Positions 24,573-35,927 of a DNA stretch of 64,000 nucleotides are shown here, one piece after another. The notes under the pieces are model-generated. The model had not been told where the DNA came from, made no database searches, and was given only the letters and a program-made list of their open reading frames with translations. Both the position numbers and the translations under genes were made by a program. Numbering within the stretch: the stretch's first letter is position 1; the number at the start of each line of letters is the position of its first letter. The stretch is from assembly GCF_022201045.2 (NCBI RefSeq), contig NC_068564.1:5704001-5768000 (forward strand), written 5' to 3'. Origin of the DNA: Citrus sinensis (lineage: Eukaryota; Streptophyta; Magnoliopsida; Sapindales; Rutaceae).

Positions 24573-25079
24573 TCCCCACTGCTTTGAACAGTGTGGTATC
24601 TAGGCTTCTAAGCCAAGTCTTCCATACTTCTGATCCATGTAAACAACAAACCTTCTCTCACACAAATAGATTTGTCAGTACTCAGGAAGTTAAAATGAGT
24701 TTTACTGCACTGTTTCTCTGATTGGGTGTCCTTGGCTATTCCTGGGAACCAAAATGTTCACATCGGTACATAGATTTGTAGACTGGTTAATGAAATGACA
24801 TATGTCATTCGCCATTTTATGTCATCTTTCCACTCATTATATAGCTTTCTGGTCATTCGCCTCGGCCTTATGTTGAAATATCTTGAGCAAATGACTTCGT
24901 TCATCAGAGTTGGGATGACCAAATGCAAACTGGTGCAAGCCCATTCACTTACTGTTGTTCTCATCCTTTGCAACTTCTCTGAAGCACATTTCACTGAAAT
25001 GAAATGTTTTGGGCTTTGATTTTCTTTCAATTTTCACTAAAAATTTGGTCCAGCCCAAGGATCGTTTGTGAAAGATATT
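24573..25079. other. 3' region of the cornichon gene
   Basis: Sequence after the cornichon stop. It probably includes the 3' untranslated region. No further exon is supported, and open frames here in both directions are incidental. Confidence 0.4.
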
Positions 25080-25763
25080 GATCTCGTAAGACATAAATGC
25101 TTGGAGATTCTAGAGAAGCTGGTACAGTTGATCCATCAGGTAAATTGCCAAACAGTTTACTTGTGGAAACTTCCTCAATACCTTCGGGCCTGAAAATGAC
25201 TAAGGCCTGAAGTTTTTGGGCCCACTCTATCTTCCACTAAGTGTCCAGTACCCGACAGCTGGCCAGACCCGACATACGACAGCTTGACAACAGCTCTGGC
25301 TTTCCCTGTAGAAGCAAAAGCTACCAATAATTGATACTTGGGCCCATTATCAAAACATCATCAAGGCCAACGGACCCTCAGTTCAGTGTGCTCCCCTTCC
25401 GTGATTGGAGTTTTTAACCACTCGATTTGCCGACCCTACCAAACCTGAATTGTTTTCCGTGACCTGTTGGGTCGATTTCGGGTCCTGGACTTCATTGTAA
25501 GTTGTCTTACTGCCTTCCCCCATGTGGGTCCAGGTATCATCAAAGGCCTGCTTATTATATTTGTGTGGGTCGATGTCAAGTGGGCCCTTGGGACAATATC
25601 TGACCGTTGGATTAACCAGCCGGGCCCTTTTCCTCTTGATTATTAATTTCAAGGGCTGTTTGGGAAATTGGAAAACAGAATTTGGGGCCCACTTTTTCTG
25701 CTGTCCTATGCTGTTCGGGAAACTTGTTGTGGAGTCTTGAACATGGTAAGTTTCAATTCCCAT
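25080..25763 (-). pseudogene. Possible LINE ORF1 C-terminal fragment
   Basis: A minus-strand frame at 25763-25383 reads LKLIIKRKRARLVNPTVRYC and then a Thr/Ser/Gln-rich tail. Below it, broken frames continue as 'DDVLIMGPSINYW' and similar. Basic, low-complexity text of this kind is common in the C-terminal half of plant LINE ORF1 (DUF4283) proteins. No DUF4283 core or zinc knuckle is present. The composition is richer in GC than the flanks. The assignment is tentative. Confidence 0.3.
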
Positions 25764-26525
25764 GTTACGGTATGGGTTTCTGCAGTTCTGCTTCTTTCAG
25801 GTTTTTAAACTGAAACTACACTTTTAAGTGTGTTTGTTTTGTGTATCAATAATGTGGCAGCTGCTAAGTAAGTTGCATTATATGTAACTTATAACAACTT
25901 AAAAGTAGTCGTTCAGTACAATAAAATGATAGCATGTGAAACAAGTTAGAGATTATGGATAATTACATTTGAATTTATTATAAATTACATTATATATAAC
26001 TTAGCAAGACCCAATAATATCCATTTGCCTGCAATGCTTTCTCTATTTATTACCTTTTCTTTCTTTCTTTTCAATCAATTAAGTTTTTTAGGAAACTTGA
26101 GTAAAGTGAACGAAAACTAAATAAACTTAAAAGTATAAAATTTTATTCGTGTTATCAAATACCATCAACTCGAGTAGTTTGTTAAATATAATACTTTAAA
26201 TAAATACACTTTATATAATATTTTAATAATGTTAAGAGTTATAAATTCTTTTTGCATAAATTGATGTGACATAATAATATTAGTTGAATAAAAAAATATA
26301 TAGACCATATGATTTATTTTCGTTAATAATATCTCAAATAATCAATAATGCTATGTCACTCTAATAACTTGTACAAAGTAATTTTAATAAAGAGTTTTGG
26401 TTCTAGCACTACTCTTGCTTAACATAAGTTTTATTTATTTAGCTTCAAAATTATTTCAGTTTTTTCCTACTAATATAACTATAAATCAGTTGGTTTAAAA
26501 AAATGACTTGATTCAGGTATTTATA

Positions 26526-26893
26526 GTTTGTTTGAGAGTGTGGTGAGATATTTGGGCTGCCAAAGCTCAGTTACTAAGGTGTTTGGTAACACTTGTAGCT
26601 GAACTTTGACAGTTTAGCAAAAAAATTTTCTCAACTTCTACTCTACAACTATAACTTTTACTCCACAACAACTGCAGCTTAAAGATTCAATGCATCACTC
26701 CCAAACACACGGAACTTGAATTCAGCATTAATTTTCTTGTACTTATTTTATAATATAATCTCCTACCGCATATATATTTAATATATTTAATTACTTATAT
26801 AACAACAACCAATCACAATCTCAATGAAAAAAATCAGACCCTATGCTGTGGTCCTCCACATATATTAAAAAAATCACTTGCAGCCAAACACGA
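26526..26893. mobile_element. Possible nested hAT-like MITEs
   Basis: An inner pair, 'gtgtttggtaacac' (about 26579) and the inverted 'atcactcccaaacac' (about 26693-26707), brackets an AT-rich foldback of about 130 bp. An outer pair, 'tttgtttgagagtgtggtgag' (about 26526) and the inverted 'cacttgcagccaaacacga' (about 26875-26893), brackets the whole. The words are typical of hAT MITE ends. The matches are partial and no target duplication was verified. Confidence 0.3.
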
Positions 26894-29390
26894 CTTTTGG
26901 ATTGTGTTGTATATTATATATTGTAGATTGTACTAGTCTTGATGTGCTTATAGAACTTGGAGAGAGGTGGAAGACAATGACCATTTTGGTGGTCCCGCAA
27001 GGGCTGAACAGGTGGGACCCAATTGGATTTGACACCTGTCACTGCCAATGGTGTAAAACTTTGTGTCTTTCCATTATTTATTTTCTTTGAATTTTGATGC
27101 AGAAAGGTCTTGAAATGAGGATTGGGATACTTTATTTTTCTCTTTTAATCTTTCATAATCTTTTAAATTTAGTGAAAAAAAAATAGATTGATTATCAATA
27201 TCAAAATTTAAAGTTCAATCTGACTATTTGTTTTATTAAGAAAAATTATGAGAGAAGAAATACTGCAAGAAAATTCTTGTCCTCTAAATAAAATATAAGA
27301 AAATTTGTAAAATAAAATATTTTTAAAAAAAAAGTGTTTTTTGGACTTTACATTAAAGTGGAATACTGGATACCAGATTATGGGCCTATGGGCTATGTTC
27401 ACGTGAATCGCATGCGGATCGGACCCACTTAAGCCGATATTCTCTTAGTTATTCAACATTTGATGATCACGAGGTAAAAAAAAAAAAAATGATGATCATG
27501 GGAGATTTATTTAATATTTGTGACTTGTGAGAGGATTTCGGTGAGAATATCTATTGTCGCCCTTTTGTGTTCTTTCAAATCTAAACGGGGATGAATCAAT
27601 TTTATGCATATCTTGAATCTATTCATCAATTGTATTATCCTTTTTGCCAACTTTTTATTAAATTCAAAGATAGTTATTATTAATTTGACTATCTTATTTT
27701 GAAAATTTCCATATTTAATATTGAATTTATGTTTCATATAATCATATCCAAATTTCAAAATTAGATATATGGTTGTATAAAGGGGGACAAAACACACAAA
27801 GTTACCACTTTGTAAATTTGGGATCATCTTTGTTTTCTGATAACTTGATTTTTTTTTTATTTGTCTATATTTTTTAATATTATATGTTACATCCCTTATG
27901 TTTTGTTATGGTGCAACTCATATGTCTGAGCTCAAAATAATTAGAGGAAAAAAAAAAATCTCCACCACATGTGTTAAAAAAAAAGTGATCTATCATCATT
28001 CTAATAGATGATAAATGCACTTTTTTTTAGTATTAGGTAAGTTGGTCTTTGTTTAAAAAATTTCAAATGTTATTTATCTTATGAAATTTAACTCACTTCA
28101 CATACAATTCCAAGTTCTAACGAGATTAAAAAAATAAATTCATAATATTTAGAATCAATCAAAGAACCTTAAACAATTTAGTCTATTTGTTTATTCGTGT
28201 TTTCTTTCTTTTTTTTTTTTTTGGAGAAAAAGCATAATAATTACACTAATATTTGCAAATTGAACGGTGATGTGGCACACCACCATAGCAACCTTGGGAA
28301 ATCCTCCTATAATGCAATGGCAACCTAATTTTAGGATTAGTCTCACTTATGGGTCGCAATCCCATTAATGATGAACAATTATGAGTCAAAAAATCAATCA
28401 ATGAAATTATGAATACTTAATTAGTTTGGGAAGCTTTCATTTTTATATTTTGATTGATTGTGGGCCTCAATACCAATATTAAGGAGGACATAATTGATGT
28501 CCACTGTCCAACACAAATTATTATAGTCTGCATTTAGTAATTGAGATTGTTGTTTTCATTAATATGCTATTGTGACAATACTTTAATGAATTGCTTGTGT
28601 AATTTTTAGCATTCTTCACTCTCTTTCACCACCCCCAACCCCTCCCCTCCCCTTAGTTTATAAATTTATTTGAACATTCAAAAAATTATAATACATTAAA
28701 ATCCATCTTCCAAACCCTAGTGTTACATCCTAAATTTGAAATTTAAAAAAAAAAAATTTATTAGTGTGAACTCATAAAAATATATTGGAATAAAAATTCT
28801 AAGATAATTATAGTAGTAGTTGGATGGTAGCTATTACGTTAGTAAATATGTCTGAGAAATGTTAGCAAACATGTAGCAAGCCAATGCACATTGTTGGATG
28901 TGAAAATGGTGCTTTCAATTTTACATCACTTTCATGTAGCTGGACTAGATAAAACCGTGCAATTGTCTATTTGGTTGTTCATATTTTTTTTTAAATTTGT
29001 GCTCCATCTATCAACATTGTTGCTACCTAAAAATTTAGTTTTGGCTTATAGTTTTGTTTAATTAATTGTCCGGTCTATTCGAGTTTGAATCCTAAAAGAA
29101 AAAGGAGATTAGAGGTCAATTTGACTTTTTTCTACCCTACTTTTAAGAAAGAAAAAAAAATAAAGCCTTGAAAAGAAAAAATTACTTGTTCTCTCAATAT
29201 ACACTCACTCATGCATCTACCAAGTTATTGATTAAAAAACATCTGATCTCTACTTCCATAACCAATAAATTATCGACACCCATATATATTTACTCTTACG
29301 TAATTAATTGAGAGGTACTCGCAGTAAAAAAATTTTAAACGGAGAAGGAATATATGTAAAATTAGGAGCACCCAAGTGTTGATGCGGACA
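26894..29390. other. Intergenic, no gene seen
   Basis: Long AT-rich stretch with many homopolymer runs. The open frames (for example 27507-27827 minus) are Lys/Ile/Asn-rich products of AT bias with no family similarity. A lone box-B-like 'ttcgagtttgaatcct' near 29078 lacks a box A. Confidence 0.5.
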
Positions 29391-29519
29391 GGGTAAGAAC
29401 TTGTTGTATGATTGGAACTGGGAAAATATCAGCTCTGAAAAAGTACTTGCGATCATGATGAGATGTCATTTTTCCTTGCTCAACTTTCTCTTCCTATTTC
29501 TGGGTAATTCAAAATCGAA

Positions 29520-29790
29520 ATCATCTCGCCAGGTAACCTGGAATGGTAAAAGGTGCCCGGTGCCCGGCTCCTTTCACAGGAACTTGCCCATATGCCTTTG
29601 CAAGTTTCCAGGCCCCAGGGGTGAAAGATTCTTTACAAAATGCTTGCATTCGATTGTGTTCACGAGTCCTGGAAAGGGACACACCCTCCCTGTCAAATTT
29701 GGCTTTTGCTATAGCAAGCTGTAGAAATTTTGATCTGACAAGCACCTTTTTTCCCAATTTGGAGCTTTGAGAGCAACCCCTTAACAAATC
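29520..29790. other. GC-richer island, possible organelle-derived insertion
   Basis: This block is clearly richer in G and C than the AT-rich flanks and is open in several frames on both strands. The minus frame reads SLSRTREHNRMQAFCKESFT and similar. It has no introns, homopolymers or known domain. Plant mitochondrial intergenic DNA often looks like this, so a nuclear mitochondrial insertion is possible. I do not recognise the sequence and cannot confirm an origin. Confidence 0.3.
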
Positions 29791-29958
29791 CATTTCGTTT
29801 TTTAACAATATTATGTTTCACTGTTTGTGTATCGTGTTTATGTAAACTGATATTTAAGAGTTTTTTTTTTCATGAGAAAGAGTTTCTTTTATTATTATTG
29901 TTGTTGCCTTATCGGTTCATTAACAATCGACTCAAAAGGAGTTTGTGGAATCCGTCTT

Positions 29959-30019
29959 AGAAGTAAATTCCTTCTATTTACTTCTAAAATATGCTCTAAA
30001 ATAGAAGGAATTTACTTCT
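29959..30019. repeat. Perfect 21-bp inverted repeat with 19-bp loop
   Basis: The arm at 29959-29979 (starting AGAAGTAAATTC) is the exact reverse complement of 29999-30019 (ending AATTTACTTCT). The loop is 29980-29998. It could fold as a hairpin in DNA or in a transcript. No element ends or gene context explain it. Confidence 0.9.
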
Positions 30020-30299
30020 GAGTGATGAGAAATTTTGCTCCCACATTATACATAACGAGACTTGAACTTACGCAACGATAATTTAGTCGAGGAGCGACAA
30101 TTGTCTAGTAAATAGATGGTTAATCTTAATAGATGAGGGGGAAAAAAAAAGCTCTAAGTAGGGTATAACTGAAAGAAAATTCTTTTCGATTTTTTTCTAT
30201 GATCTCTAATGTGTTTAGGATCAAAACACAATTTTAGTATGGATAGAAAAAAAATGTCTAAATTCTTTTTTTAATGTTTTTTAAACTTTTTTACTTTGA

Positions 30300-30640
30300 A
30301 CTTGTCATTGTTATAATGTGCTAGGTTGTTGGAGTCATTATTGGCATGAGACCAACGGTTCACAATCACCTTCCAAAATGGGGCAGTTCCTGAAACGAGC
30401 TCCAGCCGCTTACGAAGTTGGTCAGTGCAAAAGTGACACCACTCTTCAAATTGCTCGTGTCAGTGTTCAAGACAATGAGGCTTCACAAAGATATTTTTGT
30501 TACGTTTGGTGTGAATCGGAATCGGAATCGGAATTTACTTGTAAAGACTTAAAAGCCAGCGTAAATTGCAACGCCCCATCGCATTTACCATATTAAGGTG
30601 ATGGGCTTAAGAGGCCCAGCGTGCAATCAAGAGGGCTTTT
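30300..30640. other. Unassigned GC-moderate segment with a short ORF
   Basis: A plus-strand frame at 30318-30596 (92 residues, starting MLGCWSHYWHETNG) sits in sequence less AT-rich than its flanks. It includes a small (ATCGGA)n run that yields Ser-Glu repeats. No domain is recognisable and no splice partners are evident. I do not support it as a gene, but its composition sets it apart. Confidence 0.25.
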
Positions 30641-30850
30641 GGCTTGATTCGAAATTAAGAGCTCAATGGAGAGGACAACTATTTTGACAGTAAAAGCAGT
30701 TTACCGTGGTGAAACAAAAGATAAAGAATTTTTATTTATTTATTTTTTATCCTCTCTAATCTCTTGTTTCCTTGCATCGATATAAACTTAGTTTACTCTT
30801 CTTCTTTTTTGTTGAGATAGGTTTGAACTTCAAATTTGCACCATTTAATT

Positions 30851-31410
30851 AGGAGGTGTTTAATAGTTTAAATCTATTGGGTTTTGTTAAATCTAGGTCC
30901 AATTCATCATATATTGGATTTCATATTTTGGATCCAATCCAATCCAATCACTAATTAAAATCAATGTAATTCAAACCAATAAAAAGTTAAAATTTAATTT
31001 AATCTAATCCAATTAATCCAGTTAAAATAAAAAGTATATTAATAAAAATCGTCAATTTCTCTTCAAAATTAAGTCCTTTAATATTTCATGATTCACATAC
31101 AATGTTTTATTATCATATGGTTGAGAAAAAACACAATTGAAATTTGAAAATTGAAAGCAAACAATGGTTGCAACTTGCAATTTGTACTATGTATTATTAT
31201 TGTATATTCATAGTTATACAAAATTACGTTTTTTTTAGCAAGTTAAATATAGATGTGACATGTAGCTTTTTTTTAAAAAAAAAAATTGATTGGATTGGTT
31301 TATCCATAAACCAACTCAATAATATTGAATTTTTCAATTTACAATCCAATCCAATCAAAAGATTAATATGACAAAAATTAGAGTGATTTGAATTGGATCT
31401 TAAACACTCC
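30851..31410. mobile_element. MITE-like element with hAT-style ends
   Basis: The left end is AGGAGGTGTTTAATAGTTTA; the reverse complement of the right end is AGGAGTGTTTAAGATCCAAT. The interior holds clusters of 'ccaatccaatcc' near the left and 'ttggattggttt' to 'ccaatccaatc' near the right, in mirrored positions. There is no coding capacity. The superfamily is inferred from the end words only, and the target duplication is unclear. Confidence 0.45.
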
Positions 31411-31470
31411 TGCATCTAAAAGATTTATTAATGGAACAAAACGTAAAGACAAATTAACATCTAATAAGAC

Positions 31471-31777
31471 TTGTGAACAGTCTATTTTAATGCATACTTG
31501 AGATTTTCTCATTTTGAGTTTTTGGTATGAATTAAGTATCTACTTTGATTATATTGTTCCACCCATAATTATATATATCTTTGAGCTTTTGACTGACAAT
31601 CAAATAAGAATAATTTTGGAAACAAAAGAATACCTTGTGAACAGTTTTTTTTAATGCATACTTGAGATTTTCTCATTTTGAGTTTTTGGTATGTAATTAA
31701 GTATCTACTCAGCTTATATTGTTCCACCCATAATTATATATGTCTTTGAGCTTTTGACTGACAATCAAATAATAATA
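31471..31777. repeat. Tandem duplication, 164-bp period
   Basis: The segment from 'ttgtgaacag' at 31471 to 'gacaatcaaataagaataa' recurs from 31635. Differences are few, and one is a short insertion ('tatgtaattaag' against 'tatgaattaag'). It has no coding content. Confidence 0.9.
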
Positions 31778-32275
31778 AAATCTTGTTGAACATGTTTTCA
31801 ACCTTTCCTTTATCTTTTTCTGAAAAGCAAAGTGGTATTTAGAAAATGATATTAGATACTAGGTAGAGTCTAAAGATTTTACATGGTCCAATTTTATAGC
31901 AAATTAAACTCCAAAAATGTAGCTGAAATTGGGCCAATTTCAACTTAGATCAAAATCAAGAGAGGTAGAGCTATCCCTACCTAGCAATTGGTTAGCCTTT
32001 TGATTAAAAGTACTGTTTAAGGCTTGGACCACTCTCACTAGTGGCTAACCCATAGGCATTGCCTCCCTTCTGGATTCATGTTGTACTGCCAAAACTAAAA
32101 GCATCTTATTTGGAGCGACTCAAAGCCACCAATATTTCACATCATTACATTAATTAGGTGAGTTCAATTGAATTTATTTTCTCTTGTCAAGTAATCAAGA
32201 TTCATAAAATCTTAACGTTGCATTGAAATTGACTTTTGATTTTATTGTTTGAAAAATAAAATTTGATTCAGCCAA

Positions 32276-32308
32276 AAATAAAAATAAAAATAAAAATAAA
32301 AATAAATA
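32276..32308. repeat. (AAAAT)n microsatellite
   Basis: About six pentanucleotide units in intergenic sequence. Confidence 0.9.
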
Positions 32309-33120
32309 AATCTACTATCTTTATCAATTAGTGTTTGAATTTCATAACTTGAGCAAGTGTCTTGAGCAAAGACTTTATAACCAATAAGGCGAAACACTAG
32401 CCATTATGAAGACACTTTGAAAGATAGGGTTTGTTTCAAAATTTTCCCACATTTCACATCCCATGAACATTGAGAGATTTGGTCCATTTGAGCCAAAGGG
32501 TAGGCTTCACCATTTCAAGATTTTGTGGCCTCATCTATCTAACTCTTGATGTTTTTCTTGTTATTATTTCTATTTATAATCACAACAATTTTTCATCTGC
32601 ACACTGTCCCTGAGGTGAGGCCTTAGGCTAATTTAAGGCATAAAATAGATCAGAAGGGTCCCCATTTTCCCCAAATTCTTTTCTCTTTTGTTTACTTTTT
32701 CCAGAGATATTAAGACACCCCTTTTAATGCAATTTACACGAAATTATTAAACTCTACTAAAATATAGACTTCAAAAGTAAATATAGTACTTTAAGCTTAC
32801 AGTCTATAGCCAGCTTGAGCCTGGACCAGAATTAATTATGCTTAGTCCTTATTCACTATATATTAGGGTTTTTTTAATCACTACTTCCATTGTGTGTATA
32901 ACATTTTGGAACATTCTCATAGGTCTCAAGGGTTAAAACACGTATTAGGGGCTACTTAACTCTAGTACCTCAAATTCGATTAGTTACATGTCATATTGGA
33001 GAACATGATATGATAAAAAAATGGATAAACCTTCGATATATATAAAATCTATATTTAAAGGAAACTTATATACAATCAAATACTTATAACGGAACATAGA
33101 TTTGTATTTTTATCATTTCA

Positions 33121-33148
33121 GTGTGTGTAAGACTAATTATTTGAATCG

Positions 33149-33179
<31 letters not shown>

Positions 33180-33220
33180 TAATTTTCAGGTGTGTGTAAG
33201 ACTAATTATCTGAATCGACC
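33121..33220. repeat. (CA)n microsatellite between two copies of a 30-bp word
   Basis: The CA run at 33152-33179 is flanked by two copies of 'gtgtgtaagactaattat' followed by 'tgaatcgacc' (from about 33123 and 33191). The copies differ at one base. The duplication probably arose together with the repeat, for example by slippage or unequal exchange. Confidence 0.85.
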
Positions 33221-35640
33221 AATATAAAAAAATTTGAGACGGTCAAAGAAATTTGGGGTTCTAATTTCGTTAGGTGAAAAAATATTTTATTTATGTAGTA
33301 CATAAAAGATTTGTTCTCTTATTCCTTTATTGAGTATGAGAATAATAGAATAAAAAAAAATATTTTGGAGAAGAAAGAGAACAATAAGCATTTTCCGAAA
33401 AATCAAACAGTTCTCTTGTATCCACTTGGAAGATTTCTCGAAGGAGTCTATTGAAGACGAGATTAGCCATGTTTTTATATACTTGAAAATCAATTAGGCC
33501 AAGATTAAGTTTTCAATTCTTCTTAATATGTTATTTGGATCGAGCTTAAAAATGACGAATTGATAATCCCCACCCGATTTGACCCATTGCCATGTCTTAT
33601 ATTTTACCAACCTACTAATAATATTCATACCGCAAAATATTATGTACAGTAATTTTCATACAAAAAAGGCAAAATTACTTTTGCCAATTCTCACTAGCAA
33701 TTGAAGGTCTTAATAAATGATGCCTACCCATTAATATTGACCTCAAAAGAAACAGCTTTGCCAATTCACTGTCAAATTGGAGGCCTTAATTAAATGGCCT
33801 ACCCAATAAAATTGACCTAAACTAGATGGACAGAATTGACTAGAGATTTAGAGGTCGTTTTACACTTTACAATTCAGTCCAGAAAACACTAGTGTGGCTA
33901 AAAGCCTACAAGTAAATATTAATTGATAAATGATGATAGTCATTAATAGCTACACTAAATTGAGGCAGTCAAACCCACCAAACTTAGAGGTCAAAATTCC
34001 AAACTCCATTCTATTTTATATATTTTTTATACTTTTATTTTTATTACCCCAAGGCTACGTTGGTACCCCTGTTATTTTCCTATCGTGTAGAGCAAACTGT
34101 AAATAAAATAAATACTGAAATAATAGTTTATTGATAATTATTTTTTTATTTTTTTTATTGGGGTTATAATTAAATGCAAGAAAATGACGGGTCATCTTCT
34201 ACAATTTATAACAGTGTCGGACTTCGGTTCGTGTCCGGTCCCCGCTCCATGGGACCGGAACAGTAACTTGCGCCCTACGGTTCGGTTCTTTACACTACAC
34301 ACTGGTTCGATATTTACATTACGGTTCAATGGTTGTCCAACTAGATTGAGTTAGATTTAAGGTCAGGCTATGCACTGGTGACTGGTCTGTGTACGTGCCA
34401 TTAAAGATCATTAAAAAGATCATGATTAGAATTTAATATTTTGTTTGGTTTGCTCTATTTTAGTTGTCGAATTTACTACGTGTTGGTTATTAATTAGTTA
34501 AAATCCAATTAATGGTGTTTATAAACTTAATTTAAACGTAATGAAGATTTATCTATTTTCAACCTACTTTTTCAATCTCCTTTATGTCGGACAAAAATTT
34601 TAGATTAGAGTTTGCTAGAATATTCAAAAAAAAAAAATTGCATTTTTTCTTTGAATTACATACTACAATTTGATTATATTTTTAAGTCTAATCCCAAATT
34701 GAAATAGAATTATTTTAAAATAATTTGGAAGAAAATCAAGTCTGACATAATATAAGGAGCAGGATTGGAAAGTAATTTACCTATAAGTTATTGAGTGGCT
34801 CTTATAGATATTATAAATTAAAAGAATAATTTATGAAAAATATTTTAAAATTTATACTTTCACATTAATTATAAATTATTTTATTTTTTTCTTATTGTTT
34901 TGGGTAACTATTAAATTTAAAAGAATTAATTATGCAGTCTTTGAAAACCCCAGTAATAAGAATCCCCAAGACCTTTTTTTTTTTTTTTAAGAAAACGTTT
35001 TTATTATTTATGATGTACATAGCATTATTGTCGTGCGAAAAAAATTACGTGCACATGAATGATTAGTTTATTCTATAAAAAGAAAATTTTACACGAGACC
35101 GACACATCTTATTATTTATATAATTTTTATATTTTAACTATATCTATAACAATGACAAATCATGATAGAAAAAGAAGATCATTTAAGTTGTTAAAAATAA
35201 CTCATTGAATGGCCCAATTTGTACTGTCCCATCTGAATTTTTTTCGTGTTGAATGTTAATATCATTTTTTTGTTCTACTCTCAAAAAATACATCTCTCAA
35301 TCAAATATATAGTAGTAAATACACATGTGACAAAATCTCCTCTGTACCTAAAGTGCATTCAGACTTTTTTCCTTAATTTTTGATGTATTTTTTAAAATTA
35401 TTTTAATCCCATCTTTTGCGGAAATATTCGTACATATATCATAGGGTAAACAAACAAATCAAACGGTCATTTTTTTGACAATAAATCAAACGGTTGGATC
35501 TTGTTCAAATACGGTAGACTCATTATATACAGTAACTACGACATTACTAATATATATTAGTGGGTCCCAATTTCAACCCCTCTCTCAGTTTTTCCACTTT
35601 TACCACTTCCTTCTCTCATTTCAACGAAGTGTACAGTTGT
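33221..35640. other. Intergenic and distal promoter of the bHLH gene
   Basis: No gene is seen. At 34235-34258 there is a GC-rich hairpin, CCGGTCCC paired with GGGACCGG around an 8-base loop. It lies in a locally GC-rich passage (34210-34340) with repeated 'cggttcg' words that looks like a fragment of a dispersed element. The rest is AT-rich. Confidence 0.45.
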
Positions 35641-35670
35641 AACTGTACATCATTTGCGCCAGTATCTTGA

Positions 35671-35689
35671 CTCTCTCTCTCTCTCTCTC
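35671..35689. repeat. (CT)n tract in the presumed 5' leader of the bHLH gene
   Basis: An uninterrupted CT run about 240 bp upstream of the bHLH ATG, followed by CT- and CA-rich sequence. CT tracts in this position are common in plant core promoters and leaders. Confidence 0.85.
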
Positions 35690-35927
35690 ACTAAAAGCTT
35701 CCCACAAAATTCCCATATAATTACAATCAAGTCCAAACGGCAGCAACATTGCTTTCTCCCTACTTCAAATGGCTCACAAGCAATCTCCTCTCTTACACTC
35801 ATAAAAGGCGATACCCAATTCCACAGACACTCACAAAACAAAAAACATCTCTCACTCCTTATCTTTCTCTCTCATTTTCCTCTCAAATTCGATTAAAATT
35901 CAAGTTGGTTTTTTTTTTTGGGTTCAA

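Noticed and set aside
27507..27827. 106-residue minus-strand frame
   Set aside because: Lys/Ile/Asn-rich product of AT bias with no family features or splice context.
29070..29095. Box-B-like 'ttcgagtttgaatcct' as a tRNA or SINE
   Set aside because: No box A lies at the right distance and there is no cloverleaf or A tail.
29401..29724. 107-residue frame in the GC-richer island
   Set aside because: Frames overlap on both strands, no domain is recognisable, and composition explains the openness.
30055..30110. Minus-strand 'gtaagttcaagtctc' as a SINE box B
   Set aside because: No convincing box A, tail or target duplication.
33152..33179. CA run with flanking repeats as a CRISPR-like array
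   Set aside because: It is a dinucleotide microsatellite with one duplicated flank, in a plant genome.
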